Below, in pieces: positions 35,009 through 45,152 of a stretch of DNA of 64,000 bases. The notes beneath the pieces were generated by a model, which worked only from the letters and a program-made list of their open reading frames with translations, did no database searches and had not been told where the DNA came from. A program made the position numbers and the translations under genes. Source of the DNA: Ectothiorhodosinus mongolicus (lineage in GTDB: Bacteria > Pseudomonadota > Gammaproteobacteria > Ectothiorhodospirales > Ectothiorhodospiraceae); the NCBI RefSeq assembly GCF_022406875.1, contig NZ_CP023018.1, positions 1,729,312-1,793,311 on the forward strand, in the 5' to 3' direction. Position 1 is the stretch's first letter; every line of letters begins with the position of its first letter.

Positions 35009-35517
35009 TGGGGGGCATACGCTGCATCAAAAAGTCGCGCAAAAGCCGCCGCATTGCTCGAGCCAAACGCATTAAGCTCGTAGCGCAATCCCGTTTGCGG
35101 ATCCTCCAATGACAGACTTTGATCCGACCAGCGAGTCAGCAGAAACGGCGCCTGAGGATCAATATCTCGATTGCGTCTGTCCAAAGCCATAATGCGCAGC
35201 ACGGTCAGCATAAAACCTTCCCCACCCGCTTCAATCATCCGCAGGGTACGACCCTCATCGGCATCCACAATCGCCGTGCGCCCACCCAAGTGCGCCTCAG
35301 TGCGCAGCGATAATTGCTGTACCTGCGTGCGGTTCTCATGATCCAAAGGCACGGGTGAGGGGGCGGGGCGGGTAGCCTGTTGCACTGGCGTTGTGGGGGT
35401 GGACACGGCATTGGTCGATAGATAAAAGATGCCGACTAAGGCCAGCAGCACCAAGGCGCCAACGCCCGGAAACAGCCAGCGGCGATAGGGGTGTTCAGCT
35501 TCCTTGGATTCAGCCAT
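35005..35517 (-). CDS. puhC: Photosynthetic complex assembly protein PuhC
   Basis: The ATG at 35517 gives 170 residues. There is a single N-terminal transmembrane helix (WLFPGVGALVLLALVGIFYL, about residues 14-33) and a periplasmic domain, the layout of PuhC. The segment EGFMLTVLRIMALDRRNR is typical. PuhC is needed for full amounts of the reaction-centre/LH1 complex. It lies 16 nt behind puhB and overlaps puhE with an ATGA junction. Confidence 0.9.
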   Translation of the reverse strand: MAESKEAEHPYRRWLFPGVGALVLLALVGIFYLSTNAVSTPTTPVQQATRPAPSPVPLDHENRTQVQQLSLRTEAHLGGRTAIVDADEGRTLRMIEAGGEGFMLTVLRIMALDRRNRDIDPQAPFLLTRWSDQSLSLEDPQTGLRYELNAFGSSNAAAFARLFDAAYAPQ

Positions 35518-35533
35518 GTTTGGGCCCGCCTGT

Positions 35534-36181
35534 TTAGGCTCCGACCGTGGCTGCCGTGCCTTGATCGGGATCTTGTGATGATTGACCGCGCTGCACGGCG
35601 TTTTCGGCCATGGCATTAGCCAACACTTCAGCGACTGCCTGCGCATTAGGAATGCCGCGCAGCATCGGTTGGGGGTTAAGCCAGCGCCAAGGACGCACAT
35701 GTGGCCACAACACCACATACGAAATTCGCTGCTCTGGATCCACTTTCATGGGCACATCGCCCGTACCGTCGCGATAAGTCTTCAACGAAGCACTTTCGAT
35801 GAGTGCGAACGGTAAGTTGATGGTCATCTGCAACGCCACACCAAAGCGAATCACTACGCGTTGATTGGTGATGGTATACACGGTTGCGCGCGCCGTAGCA
35901 TAGGCGAGGGCCATGAACAGACCAATAGCGGTTAACGAGAGCATGAATACAAAGCCCATGGAGAGCAGCGCACCAAAAACCGTTTGGGTTTCAATAAAGC
36001 CTGTCAGACCACGCAAAAATAGGAAAAGACCCAGAAAGACGATCACCTTGCGCAGGTGAAAAGCGCGTAGCGCTAAGGTTGTCCAATGCGGTGCGCCCTG
36101 CCACAAAATAAACTCCCCCTTGGGGGGGAGTTCAGGCAAACCGCGAATCGGCTCAACGGCATGATCGTCGTCGTGACTCAC
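35534..36181 (-). CDS. puhB: Photosynthetic complex assembly protein PuhB
   Basis: A 215-residue membrane protein with a bacterial PH domain (TVYTITNQRVVIRFGVALQMTINLPFALIESAS) and three hydrophobic segments in the first half (about residues 45-100). PuhB is an assembly factor for the reaction centre, acting together with PuhC. It starts in the 3' end of puhA (4-nt overlap). A short C/G-rich hairpin (AACTCCCCC / GGGGGGAGTT) in its early coding region is probably coincidental. Confidence 0.92.
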   Translation of the reverse strand: MSHDDDHAVEPIRGLPELPPKGEFILWQGAPHWTTLALRAFHLRKVIVFLGLFLFLRGLTGFIETQTVFGALLSMGFVFMLSLTAIGLFMALAYATARATVYTITNQRVVIRFGVALQMTINLPFALIESASLKTYRDGTGDVPMKVDPEQRISYVVLWPHVRPWRWLNPQPMLRGIPNAQAVAEVLANAMAENAVQRGQSSQDPDQGTAATVGA

Positions 36182-36999
36182 AAGAACTTATATTTGCGTT
36201 GTGGGGTTGCGTAAAAATGACCGCCTCCAAAATACGCCATGATTTTATCTTCTTCAAGACGCGTGATGGATTCGGGGTCTTTGACCGTTGGGGCCTCAGC
36301 GAAATGTTCGGCTTTGACCGAGACCACACGAACGAAGCGCTCACGGTAGTCTTCGCTACGCTCCTTCGGTGTGCCCTTGGCCGGGCCGTACTCACTGCGC
36401 GCGATCTTGGTCAGGAACATAGGCACTAAGCGGATACCGCCGTCGGCCAGTTTGACTTCGAGGTACCGCGGCATCGCCTCGGAGCGGTCCACCCAAATAT
36501 CCAGACATTCGCCGGCAACCTTGCCATCCAGCGCAACCACCTTCATGCCGCGCGGATCGGGATCGTTGGACGACACGGCAAAACCATGACCGGCAATGCG
36601 CATGGGAACAATACGCGGCACGCCATCCATCGTGACATCGGGGATGTCGGCGCGATTGGCCCAAGAAGCGGGGCCGACGCCATCGACCATTGGGTTACCC
36701 GTCGGCTCTAGCGGTGCACCGGGATAGTTGGCCACAGGCTTGGCGTGGATTTCGCGGGTATCGGGATTGCCATTGGCAATAATGTTTTTGCTGCCGTCTT
36801 TCTCCAAGTATTCCTTGGGCCCGGGAGCGGCGGGGTAGCCTTGTACGGTGATGTAAGGCGAGCGGTCAGACTCCAGCGGATAACCTTCCCGCTTATTCTC
36901 GCGATGTAGATAATAGATTAGAGCTGCAAAGGCGAACCAGAATACATACAGGGCGACTTGGGCAACATTGATATATTCAGTGATGGCACCGGTTGGCAT
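36178..36999 (-). CDS. puhA: Photosynthetic reaction centre H subunit
   Basis: The ATG at 36999 sits 7 nt behind GGAGG and gives 273 residues. One transmembrane helix (about residues 10-32, YINVAQVALYVFWFAFAALI) is followed by a long cytoplasmic domain with LDIWVDRSEAMPRYLEVKL, the conserved core that guides protons to the QB site. It marks a type II (quinone) reaction centre. A 113-bp gap separates it from bchM, and the lhaA gene often found there is missing. Confidence 0.97.
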   Translation of the reverse strand: MPTGAITEYINVAQVALYVFWFAFAALIYYLHRENKREGYPLESDRSPYITVQGYPAAPGPKEYLEKDGSKNIIANGNPDTREIHAKPVANYPGAPLEPTGNPMVDGVGPASWANRADIPDVTMDGVPRIVPMRIAGHGFAVSSNDPDPRGMKVVALDGKVAGECLDIWVDRSEAMPRYLEVKLADGGIRLVPMFLTKIARSEYGPAKGTPKERSEDYRERFVRVVSVKAEHFAEAPTVKDPESITRLEEDKIMAYFGGGHFYATPQRKYKFL

Positions 37000-37112
37000 T
37001 TCATTTCCTCCAGTTATGCGCACATGCAGCGCGGAAGTACCCGCAGATAATAGGGATATTGCCAGACATTATTCCGGTGCGTGGGAAAGCCGAACTGCGA
37101 GTATGACCTGGA

Positions 37113-37835
37113 TCAGCATACTGGGTGTTTGGCGTGATGGTTTCTCAGTTCCAGCGCCTGTGATGTGTAAAAACCTTGCGAGATACGCTGCGTGCGTTCC
37201 GCCCGCCAGTCACCCAAAGTAGGCTCCAAGCCAATCAGTTCACGCAGCATCGACTCGCGCACGGGTTCGATCGACGGCGAGCGGTCTGAGCGTGGGAACA
37301 GTTTACCCATCCAGTACATCAAAGCCAGCGCGGGTGTGCGTGGCGCGAAGGTGAACAACATGGCCGCATGGGTGCGCCCAGCCAACGTCGCCAAAACTTG
37401 CAGCACATCATCGGGGGTGTAATGGATGAATGAGTCCATCGCCACTACGTAATCAAACTCGCCCAAAGACGGATCCAGATAATCACCCACACGAAAATCG
37501 ATGAGTGAATCCAGCCCCTCCGCCTTGGCCTGTTCGCGACCTATCTCCACCAAATTGCCGGCCAAATCCACGGCGACCACTCGCGCCCCGCGTCGTGCCA
37601 GCTCTAGGGACATCGAACCGGTGCCACAGCCGGCATCCAGTACCCAGCTGCTCTCCAGGTTCTCTGGCAACCACTGCAGCAGCGTCTGGCGCATACGTGC
37701 GCGCCCAGCCCGCACGGTGGCGCGAATCCGGCCCAGCGGCGTGTCCGAGGTCATTTTTTTCCAGGCATCCGCTGCTGTGCTGTCGAAATAGGTCTCAAGC
37801 TGACCGCGGCGTTTCTGGTAAGAGGGGCTTGGCAT
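37113..37835 (-). CDS. bchM: Magnesium-protoporphyrin O-methyltransferase
   Basis: A 240-residue SAM-dependent methyltransferase with the motif I stretch LDAGCGTGSMSLELA and VVAMDSFIHY, and the C-terminal Mg-protoporphyrin methyltransferase extension (FYTSQALELRNHH). It methylates Mg-protoporphyrin IX in bacteriochlorophyll synthesis. It starts 9 nt after bchB, whereas bchH and bchL usually lie between bchB and bchM in the common bchFNBHLM order. It is in the same operon as bchF-N-B and puhA. Confidence 0.95.
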   Translation of the reverse strand: MPSPSYQKRRGQLETYFDSTAADAWKKMTSDTPLGRIRATVRAGRARMRQTLLQWLPENLESSWVLDAGCGTGSMSLELARRGARVVAVDLAGNLVEIGREQAKAEGLDSLIDFRVGDYLDPSLGEFDYVVAMDSFIHYTPDDVLQVLATLAGRTHAAMLFTFAPRTPALALMYWMGKLFPRSDRSPSIEPVRESMLRELIGLEPTLGDWRAERTQRISQGFYTSQALELRNHHAKHPVC

Positions 37836-37844
37836 GGGGATTCT

Positions 37845-39455
37845 CTAACGCCCGAAATGGGCTTTGGCATCGTATAAAGTATCCACCGAGATCTGCAGGA
37901 TGCCTTTTTCTTTGGCATAGCGCTCGGTGTTGCGGCGGGCTTTGCCGCGCACAAAAAATGGGATTTTTTTCAGTTCTTGTTCGGCATCAGTCAGCCAGAC
38001 CGGTTCGCCCTCAGCGGCATCGGAGGCGGCGTTTGCGCTGGCATCTGAGCCCTCTGCAGCAGCTGGGGTCTCAGCGCCAGAAGGTGCGGTGGATGTCGAG
38101 GAGGCCTCGCTTGGCGACGACGCAGCAGTGGACTTGCCTAGATGAGATGGCGCCGCTTCGGCATGAAACTCAAAGTCTTCGCGGAACATGCCCAAGAGAT
38201 GTTCTTCTAGGCCCATCATCAGCGGATGCACCCAAGTATCAAACAGCACATTGGCGCCGCCAAAGCCCATCTGCGGGCTGTAGCGTGCCGGAAAATCCTG
38301 CACATGCACTGGTGCCGAGATCACCGCGCAGCCAATGCCAAGGCGCTTGGCAATATGGCGCTCCATCTGCGTGCCCAACACCAGCTCGGGTTGCAGCTCA
38401 GCCACCTGGGCCTCGACTTCCAAATAATCATCGGTAATCAGCGGCTCAATGCCCAGCTCTTTGGCCATGTTGCGCACCTCGCGCGCAAACTCGCGGCTGT
38501 AGGTCCCTAGACCCACCACTTCAAAGCCAAACTCATCGCGCGCCACACGCGCTGCGGCTACGGCATGCGTGGCATCAGCAAAGATGAAGACCCGCTTGCC
38601 GGTGAGATAATTGGAGTCGACCGAGCGCGAATACCAGGGCAGGCGCGAAGGCGCGCTGGCCAAGACGGGCTCGGGATCGACGCCAGCTAAGGCCGCTACC
38701 TCGCGCACAAAATCTAAAGTCGCGCCCACGCCAATGGGAATGGTGGTATTGAAATCCTGTTTGAAAGTGCGCTGCAGCCAACGCGCCGCGGTATCGGCAA
38801 CCTCCGGATACATGACGACGTTGAAATCGGCTTCAGGAATGCGCGCAATATCCGCTGGACTGGCACCCATCGGTGCCACCACATGCACATCAATGCCCAG
38901 CTGATCCAGCAGCGCGGTGATCTCGATGATGTCATCGCGATGCCGAAAACCCAGTGCCGTGGGGCCGAGCAAATTACAGCGAGGTCGGCTGCCTGGCGCA
39001 CGCTCGGTTGTAGGCGGTTTCGCCAAGGTGCGCACCAATTGATAAAAGGTTTCAGAGGCGCCCCAGTTCTCTTTGCGGCTGTAGGAAGGCAGCTCTAGTG
39101 GGATCAAAGGAATCGGCAGACCAATGGCCTCGGCCAAGCCCCCTGGGTCATCCTGAATCAGCTCGGCGGTGCACGAGGCGCCCACCAACATAGCCTGCGG
39201 TTTGAAGCGCTCAAAGGCCTCGATGGCAGTGTTCTTGAATAAGGCTGCGGTGTCCGAGCCTAGGTCGCGGGCTTTAAAGGTCGTATAGGTCACCGGCGGA
39301 CGCTGATCGCGACGCTCAATCATGGTGAACAACAAGTCCGCATAGGTGTCACCCTGCGGCGCATGCAAAACGTAGTGTAGGCCGCTCATGCCAGTCGCCA
39401 CTCGCATCGCGCCGACATGGGGCGGTCCTTCATAAGTCCAAACGGTCAGTTGCAT
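37845..39455 (-). CDS. bchB: Light-independent protochlorophyllide reductase, subunit B
   Basis: The ATG at 39455 (AAGG 9 nt upstream) gives 536 residues. [20 protein letters not shown] and [16 protein letters not shown] are typical of BchB, which with BchN forms the nitrogenase-like catalytic part of dark-operative protochlorophyllide reductase. About residues 434-485 form an alanine/serine/glutamate-rich, low-complexity linker before the conserved C-terminal helix bundle ([20 protein letters not shown]), longer than usual. bchN lies 4 nt upstream. The reductase component BchL is not in the window. Confidence 0.97.
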   Translation of the reverse strand: MQLTVWTYEGPPHVGAMRVATGMSGLHYVLHAPQGDTYADLLFTMIERRDQRPPVTYTTFKARDLGSDTAALFKNTAIEAFERFKPQAMLVGASCTAELIQDDPGGLAEAIGLPIPLIPLELPSYSRKENWGASETFYQLVRTLAKPPTTERAPGSRPRCNLLGPTALGFRHRDDIIEITALLDQLGIDVHVVAPMGASPADIARIPEADFNVVMYPEVADTAARWLQRTFKQDFNTTIPIGVGATLDFVREVAALAGVDPEPVLASAPSRLPWYSRSVDSNYLTGKRVFIFADATHAVAAARVARDEFGFEVVGLGTYSREFAREVRNMAKELGIEPLITDDYLEVEAQVAELQPELVLGTQMERHIAKRLGIGCAVISAPVHVQDFPARYSPQMGFGGANVLFDTWVHPLMMGLEEHLLGMFREDFEFHAEAAPSHLGKSTAASSPSEASSTSTAPSGAETPAAAEGSDASANAASDAAEGEPVWLTDAEQELKKIPFFVRGKARRNTERYAKEKGILQISVDTLYDAKAHFGR

Positions 39456-39459
39456 GCGC

Positions 39460-41285
<1,826 letters not shown>

Positions 41286-41446
41286 TCGGTCAATCTCCGA
41301 GTCAATGCAATCGCATCGAGTGTGGCGAGGCGGCTAAGCTTTTGTCAAACCTCAATGGCCGTGGTGCTTTCTTTGTTTGACAATCGTCATGAAGGCGGCA
41401 ATCCGGCGGCTTGACGCCCCTATAAACCCCCTATACCTTACCGCCA
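41286..41446. promoter_or_regulatory. Divergent bchF / bchG control region
   Basis: This 161-bp stretch separates the leftward bchF operon from the rightward bchG. It holds a perfect 9-bp inverted repeat, TTGTCAAAC (41342-41350) and GTTTGACAA (41375-41383), spaced by 24 bp. A possible -35/-10 pair for bchG is TTGACG (41411-41416) and TATACC (41432-41437), with a short 15-bp spacer. The predicted start of transcription is then within a few bases of the ATG, and there is no Shine-Dalgarno site. No TGT-N12-ACA (PpsR-type) site is clear. Confidence 0.45.
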
Positions 41447-42328
41447 ATGTCTGCCGTTCCCGCCCCTCGCGCGCTCCTTGAGCTCCTCAAACCTGTCACT
41501 TGGTTCCCGCCGATGTGGGCTTATGCCTGCGGCGTGGTCTCTGCGGGCGTGGCTTTTGGTGAGCGCTGGGTGCTGATTGTTGTGGGTGTGTTGTTGGCCG
41601 GGCCTTTGGTCTGTGGCACCAGCCAGATTGTGAACGATTGGTACGATCGCCACGTCGATGCCATCAATGAGCCGAACCGGCCGATTCCTTCGGGGCGCGT
41701 ACCTGGGACTTGGGGATTTTGGTATGCCGTGGTTTGGACGCTGCTGTCCTTGGCGGTCGCTACCGTGCTCGGGATTTGGGGATTTTTGGCGGCAGCTTTA
41801 GGGCTTTTGTTGGCTTGGGCGTATAGCGCACCGCCGACGCGACTGAAGAAAAACGGCTGGTATGGCAATTCCGCGGTGGCGATTTGCTATGAGGGTGTGC
41901 CGTGGTTCACCGGCGTGGTGGTGATGGTAGGCGTATTCCCGGATTGGCGTATTGTTGCCGTGGCCGTGCTTTATAGCATCGGTGCCCACGGCATCATGAC
42001 CTTGAACGATTTCAAATCCATCGAAGGCGATAAGCGCATGGGCCTGGGCTCTTTGCCGGTGCAGTTGGGTGTGGATCGCGCGGCGCATTTGGCGTGTTGG
42101 GTGATGGCGTTGCCGCAGGTGGTGGTGATTGGCCTGCTGCTGGGTTGGGGTGCTCCGGGATATGCGTTGGCGGTGACCGCCGTGCTGCTGGCGCAGGTAG
42201 CGCTGATGACGCGTTTGGTGCAAAAGCCTAAGGAACTGGCGCCTTGGTATAACGGTACCGGCATTACGTTATATGTCAGCGGGATGATGGTGACTGCCTT
42301 TGCTCTGCGCAGCATGGAGCTGATGTAA
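41447..42328 (+). CDS. bchG: Bacteriochlorophyll synthase
   Basis: A 293-residue UbiA-superfamily prenyltransferase with about eight transmembrane helices. The two aspartate-rich motifs are NDWYDRHVDAINEPNRPIPSG and, later, NDFKSIEGDKRMGLGS. It attaches the geranylgeranyl or phytyl tail to bacteriochlorophyllide. The gene is divergent from bchF and followed by bchP after 140 bp. In several purple bacteria a pucC-like gene sits between bchG and bchP; none is here. Confidence 0.95.
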   Translation: MSAVPAPRALLELLKPVTWFPPMWAYACGVVSAGVAFGERWVLIVVGVLLAGPLVCGTSQIVNDWYDRHVDAINEPNRPIPSGRVPGTWGFWYAVVWTLLSLAVATVLGIWGFLAAALGLLLAWAYSAPPTRLKKNGWYGNSAVAICYEGVPWFTGVVVMVGVFPDWRIVAVAVLYSIGAHGIMTLNDFKSIEGDKRMGLGSLPVQLGVDRAAHLACWVMALPQVVVIGLLLGWGAPGYALAVTAVLLAQVALMTRLVQKPKELAPWYNGTGITLYVSGMMVTAFALRSMELM

Positions 42329-42468
42329 GGCGTTTCCTTGGATTCGAACTCGGCGTCTTCAAGCCATTGAGGCTGATCCCACTTCGGCCCAAGTCCTGCG
42401 CCGGATCATCATTGTCGCCACAAAACGCCTGCTAAGCTTGGGGTTATGACATCCACGATGCACGGCAA

Positions 42469-43659
42469 GTGAGCGATCCGATGGAAACTTATGATGTGGT
42501 GGTGATTGGCGGCGGACCAGCTGGCGCAACCGCTGCTAATGATTTGGCTTTGAAAAATCACCGGGTTTTGTTGTTGGATCGTGGCGGGCGCATCAAGCCC
42601 TGCGGCGGAGCAATCCCGCCGGTGACCATGACCGAATTCGATTTGCCGGACTCGGTTCTGGTGGCACGCATCCGCAGTGCCTGCATGTTCTCTCCCGCGA
42701 ATAAGAAAGTCGACATGCCCATCGATGGCGGCTATGTCGGCATGGTGGATCGCGAGCACTTTGATGAATGGCTGCGTAATCGGGCGGCCAGCAATGGCGC
42801 GGAACGCCGCAAAGGCTCTTATCTGCGGCTGGATCGCGATGCTGAGGGTCGTGCCATTGTGGTTTATAAAGATGAAGACGGCGCAGAAGTGCAGGTCGGC
42901 GCGCGTTCCTTGATCGGGGCCGATGGTGCGCGCTCCGCGGTGGCCCGTCAGAATGTGCCCGGCGCCGACAAAATTCCTTATGTCGCGGCTTATCACGAGA
43001 TTATCCGCAAGCCGGCGGCCAACAGCGCTGAGTACCATGGCGAGCGCTGCGATGTGTACTACCAAGGTAAGCTTTCCCCAGATTTCTATGCGTGGGTGTT
43101 TCCGCACGGCGATACCGTGAGTGTGGGTGTCGGTTCGGCCGTCAAGGGTTTTTCGTTAAAGGGCGCAGTGGCGGAGTTGCGTAAAGACTCTGGTTTGGAT
43201 GCCAGCGAGACCCTTCGCTGCGAAGGGGCGCCCATTCCGCTGTACCCCATGAAATGCTGGGATAACGGCAAGGATCTGGTGCTGGCGGGTGATGCCGCTG
43301 GCGTTGTCGCTCCCGCCTCGGGGGAGGGCATTTTTTACGCCATGACCGGCGGGCGTCTGGCGGGGGAGGCGGTGGCGGAATTCCTGCATTCCGGCAAACC
43401 CGCTGCACTGCGTCTGGCGCGCAAGCGCTTTATGAAGGCCCACGGCAAGGTCTTTTGGGTGCTCGGCATCATGCAACGTTTTTGGTACACCAACGACAAA
43501 CGCCGCGAGCGTTTCGTCAGCCTCTGTCGCGACAAGGACATCCAAGAGCTCACCTGGCAATCCTACATGTACAAAAAGCTGGTGCGCACCCGACCCCTGG
43601 CCCACGTCCGCATCTTCTTCAAAGACATGGGCCACCTGCTTGGCCTCTCCCGCGTCTAA
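42469..43659 (+). CDS. bchP: Geranylgeranyl reductase
   Basis: A 396-residue FAD-dependent reductase. The GTG at 42469 (MSDPMETYDVVVIGGGPAGA) is taken as start; the ATG at 42481 is also possible. The nucleotide-binding loop VIGGGPAGATAANDLA is followed by the conserved CGGAIPP, and AGDAAGVVAPASGEGI completes the FAD site. It reduces the geranylgeranyl tail to phytyl on bacteriochlorophyll. It acts after BchG and is co-oriented with it. A palindromic repeat follows the stop. Confidence 0.95.
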   Translation: MSDPMETYDVVVIGGGPAGATAANDLALKNHRVLLLDRGGRIKPCGGAIPPVTMTEFDLPDSVLVARIRSACMFSPANKKVDMPIDGGYVGMVDREHFDEWLRNRAASNGAERRKGSYLRLDRDAEGRAIVVYKDEDGAEVQVGARSLIGADGARSAVARQNVPGADKIPYVAAYHEIIRKPAANSAEYHGERCDVYYQGKLSPDFYAWVFPHGDTVSVGVGSAVKGFSLKGAVAELRKDSGLDASETLRCEGAPIPLYPMKCWDNGKDLVLAGDAAGVVAPASGEGIFYAMTGGRLAGEAVAEFLHSGKPAALRLARKRFMKAHGKVFWVLGIMQRFWYTNDKRRERFVSLCRDKDIQELTWQSYMYKKLVRTRPLAHVRIFFKDMGHLLGLSRV

Positions 43660-43663
43660 AAAC

Positions 43664-43710
43664 GGGGTACGACCCCAAATGGGGTCAGACCCCATTTGGG
43701 GTCGTACCCC
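43664..43710. repeat. Nested palindromic repeats after bchP
   Basis: A perfect 17-bp inverted repeat, GGGGTACGACCCCAAAT (43664-43680) and ATTTGGGGTCGTACCCC (43694-43710), encloses a third core, GGGGTCAGACCCC (43681-43693). It fills the gap between bchP and the next small gene. Confidence 0.93.
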
Positions 43711-43720
43711 GCTCTAAGCG

Positions 43721-43984
43721 ATGACCGAAGCATTCGCCAGCGGCCGCATCATCGATGTCATCATCCTCTTGATGTGGCTGGAGGCGGCGCTACTGTGGCT
43801 GTGGCATCGGCGCACGGGTAAAGGCTTAGCGCCGCGCGTGATTCTGCCCATCCTGCTCTCTGGTATGGCTTTGATGCTGGCCGTGCGCGCTGCTTTGGTA
43901 GGCGCCGATTGGCCGTCCATCGCCTTTTGGCTGCTGTGCGGGCTCTTCGCACACCTTTTGGACTTGCGCCAACGCCTAAGCTAA
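43721..43984 (+). CDS. Small membrane protein of unknown function
   Basis: An 87-residue hydrophobic protein with about three transmembrane helices (around residues 10-28, 38-58 and 65-80). It does not match a family I recognise. It lies directly after bchP and a palindromic repeat, and could be a small protein linked to photosynthesis, but nothing in the sequence shows this. The frame is short and its stop lies in the next repeat block, so I am only moderately sure that it is translated. Confidence 0.55.
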   Translation: MTEAFASGRIIDVIILLMWLEAALLWLWHRRTGKGLAPRVILPILLSGMALMLAVRAALVGADWPSIAFWLLCGLFAHLLDLRQRLS

Positions 43985-44060
43985 AAAAGGGGACAGCTAA
44001 AAAAGGGGACTGTCCCCCTTTTTTGGGGACTGTCCCCTTTTTTAGTCCCCTTTTTTAGCT
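43983..44060. repeat. Cluster of GGGGACTGTCCCC repeats before rmuC
   Basis: Four GGGGAC or GTCCCC half-elements with A- and T-tracts stand in about 75 bp, including GGGGACTGTCCCC at 44006-44018 and 44025-44037. The last element runs into the rmuC stop codon (44055-44057), so the gene end is repeat-derived. Confidence 0.85.
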
Positions 44061-45152
44061 GCGCGGGGTGTGGTCGACCGAGGCGGGCCGCTCCAGCGGC
44101 TTGGTTTCGGGCACGCCCAGCTCGGTGAAGCGCCGCGCGCTGGGCATGACTTGAGACTCCAAAGAGCCCACGGCCTTGTTGTAGTGGGTGACGGTGCTGC
44201 CGATGTGGCTGCCAAGGCGGGTGAGGTGTTCGGTGAACGTGGCCAGGCGCTGATGCAGTTGCTGACCCAGTTCGCGAATTTGTTCGGCGTTGCGGGTCAG
44301 TGCCTCCTGGCGCCAGCCGTAAGCCACCGCCCGCATCAAAGCCACCAAGCTCGCCGGCGTGGCCAAAATGACCCGCTGTGACAAGGCGTATTCCAACAGA
44401 TCCGGGTCCTTCTCCAGCGCAGACGACAACAGGTTATCGCCCGGCACAAACAAAATCACAAAATCCGGCGCCTGCTCAAACTGCGCCCAATAAGCCTTGC
44501 CCGCTAGCTCTTTAACCCGCTCGCGAAGCTTGCGCGCATGACGCAGCAAGGCGTCCTCCCGAGCCTCCTTGCTGGTGGCATCCATAGCCGCCAAAAAGGA
44601 ATCCATCGGCGTTTTCACATCGACAATCAGCATGCGCTCATTGGGCAGGCGAACAATCATATCGGGCCGCAGACGCCCATCCTCGGTGTTAATCGAGACC
44701 TCTTCAGAAAAATCACAATGCTCCACTAGCCCCGCCAACTCCGCTAAGCGGCGCAAGCTCAGCTGACCCCATTGACCCCGCACCGTTGGCCGCGATAGCG
44801 CTTGCACCAGCTTATTGGTCTCCTGCTGCAGCCGCTGATGGTCCTGAGCCATCTGCCGAATCTGTTCGTTCAAGCCACCAAACGCCTCGCTGCGCGCCTT
44901 TTCCATGGCGCTGACCTGCTGCTCGGTTTTCTCTAAGGCCTGCTTGATGGGGTCCAATAAGCTCTGAATAGCCTGCTGGCGTTGCTCCTGCTCGCTGCGG
45001 GCTTCTTGGCGAGAGTCTTTGAGCACCTCGGTGGCCATCTGCGCGAACTGATCGCGCATACGCCGCTGCAGCTGCCAATAAACCAAGAGCATCCCCAGCG
45101 ACAGGCCCAAGACCAACATCGCCGCCGCCAACAAAAGCATTTCACCGCTCAT
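44055..45152 (-). CDS. rmuC: DNA recombination protein RmuC
   Basis: The ATG at 45152 gives 365 residues. A hydrophobic N-terminal segment (LLLAAAMLVLGLSLGMLLVYW) is followed by a coiled-coil region (about residues 30-120) and the RmuC nuclease-like domain with RPDMIVRLPNERMLIVDVKTP and FVILFVPGDNLLSSAL. RmuC limits inversion of short repeats in E. coli. It starts at the stop of gph, overlapping by one base. The presence of RmuC next to so many inverted repeats is only a coincidence as far as I can tell. Confidence 0.94.
   Translation of the reverse strand: MSGEMLLLAAAMLVLGLSLGMLLVYWQLQRRMRDQFAQMATEVLKDSRQEARSEQEQRQQAIQSLLDPIKQALEKTEQQVSAMEKARSEAFGGLNEQIRQMAQDHQRLQQETNKLVQALSRPTVRGQWGQLSLRRLAELAGLVEHCDFSEEVSINTEDGRLRPDMIVRLPNERMLIVDVKTPMDSFLAAMDATSKEAREDALLRHARKLRERVKELAGKAYWAQFEQAPDFVILFVPGDNLLSSALEKDPDLLEYALSQRVILATPASLVALMRAVAYGWRQEALTRNAEQIRELGQQLHQRLATFTEHLTRLGSHIGSTVTHYNKAVGSLESQVMPSARRFTELGVPETKPLERPASVDHTPRS

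Noticed and set aside
36111-36131. C/G hairpin in the early puhB coding region
   Set aside because: It lacks the GGGGTC core and encodes ordinary residues (LPPKGEF); it is probably chance.
37505-38437. 310-residue plus-strand frame over bchM and bchB
   Set aside because: It is a shadow of the two strongly supported minus-strand genes and shows no recognisable protein features.
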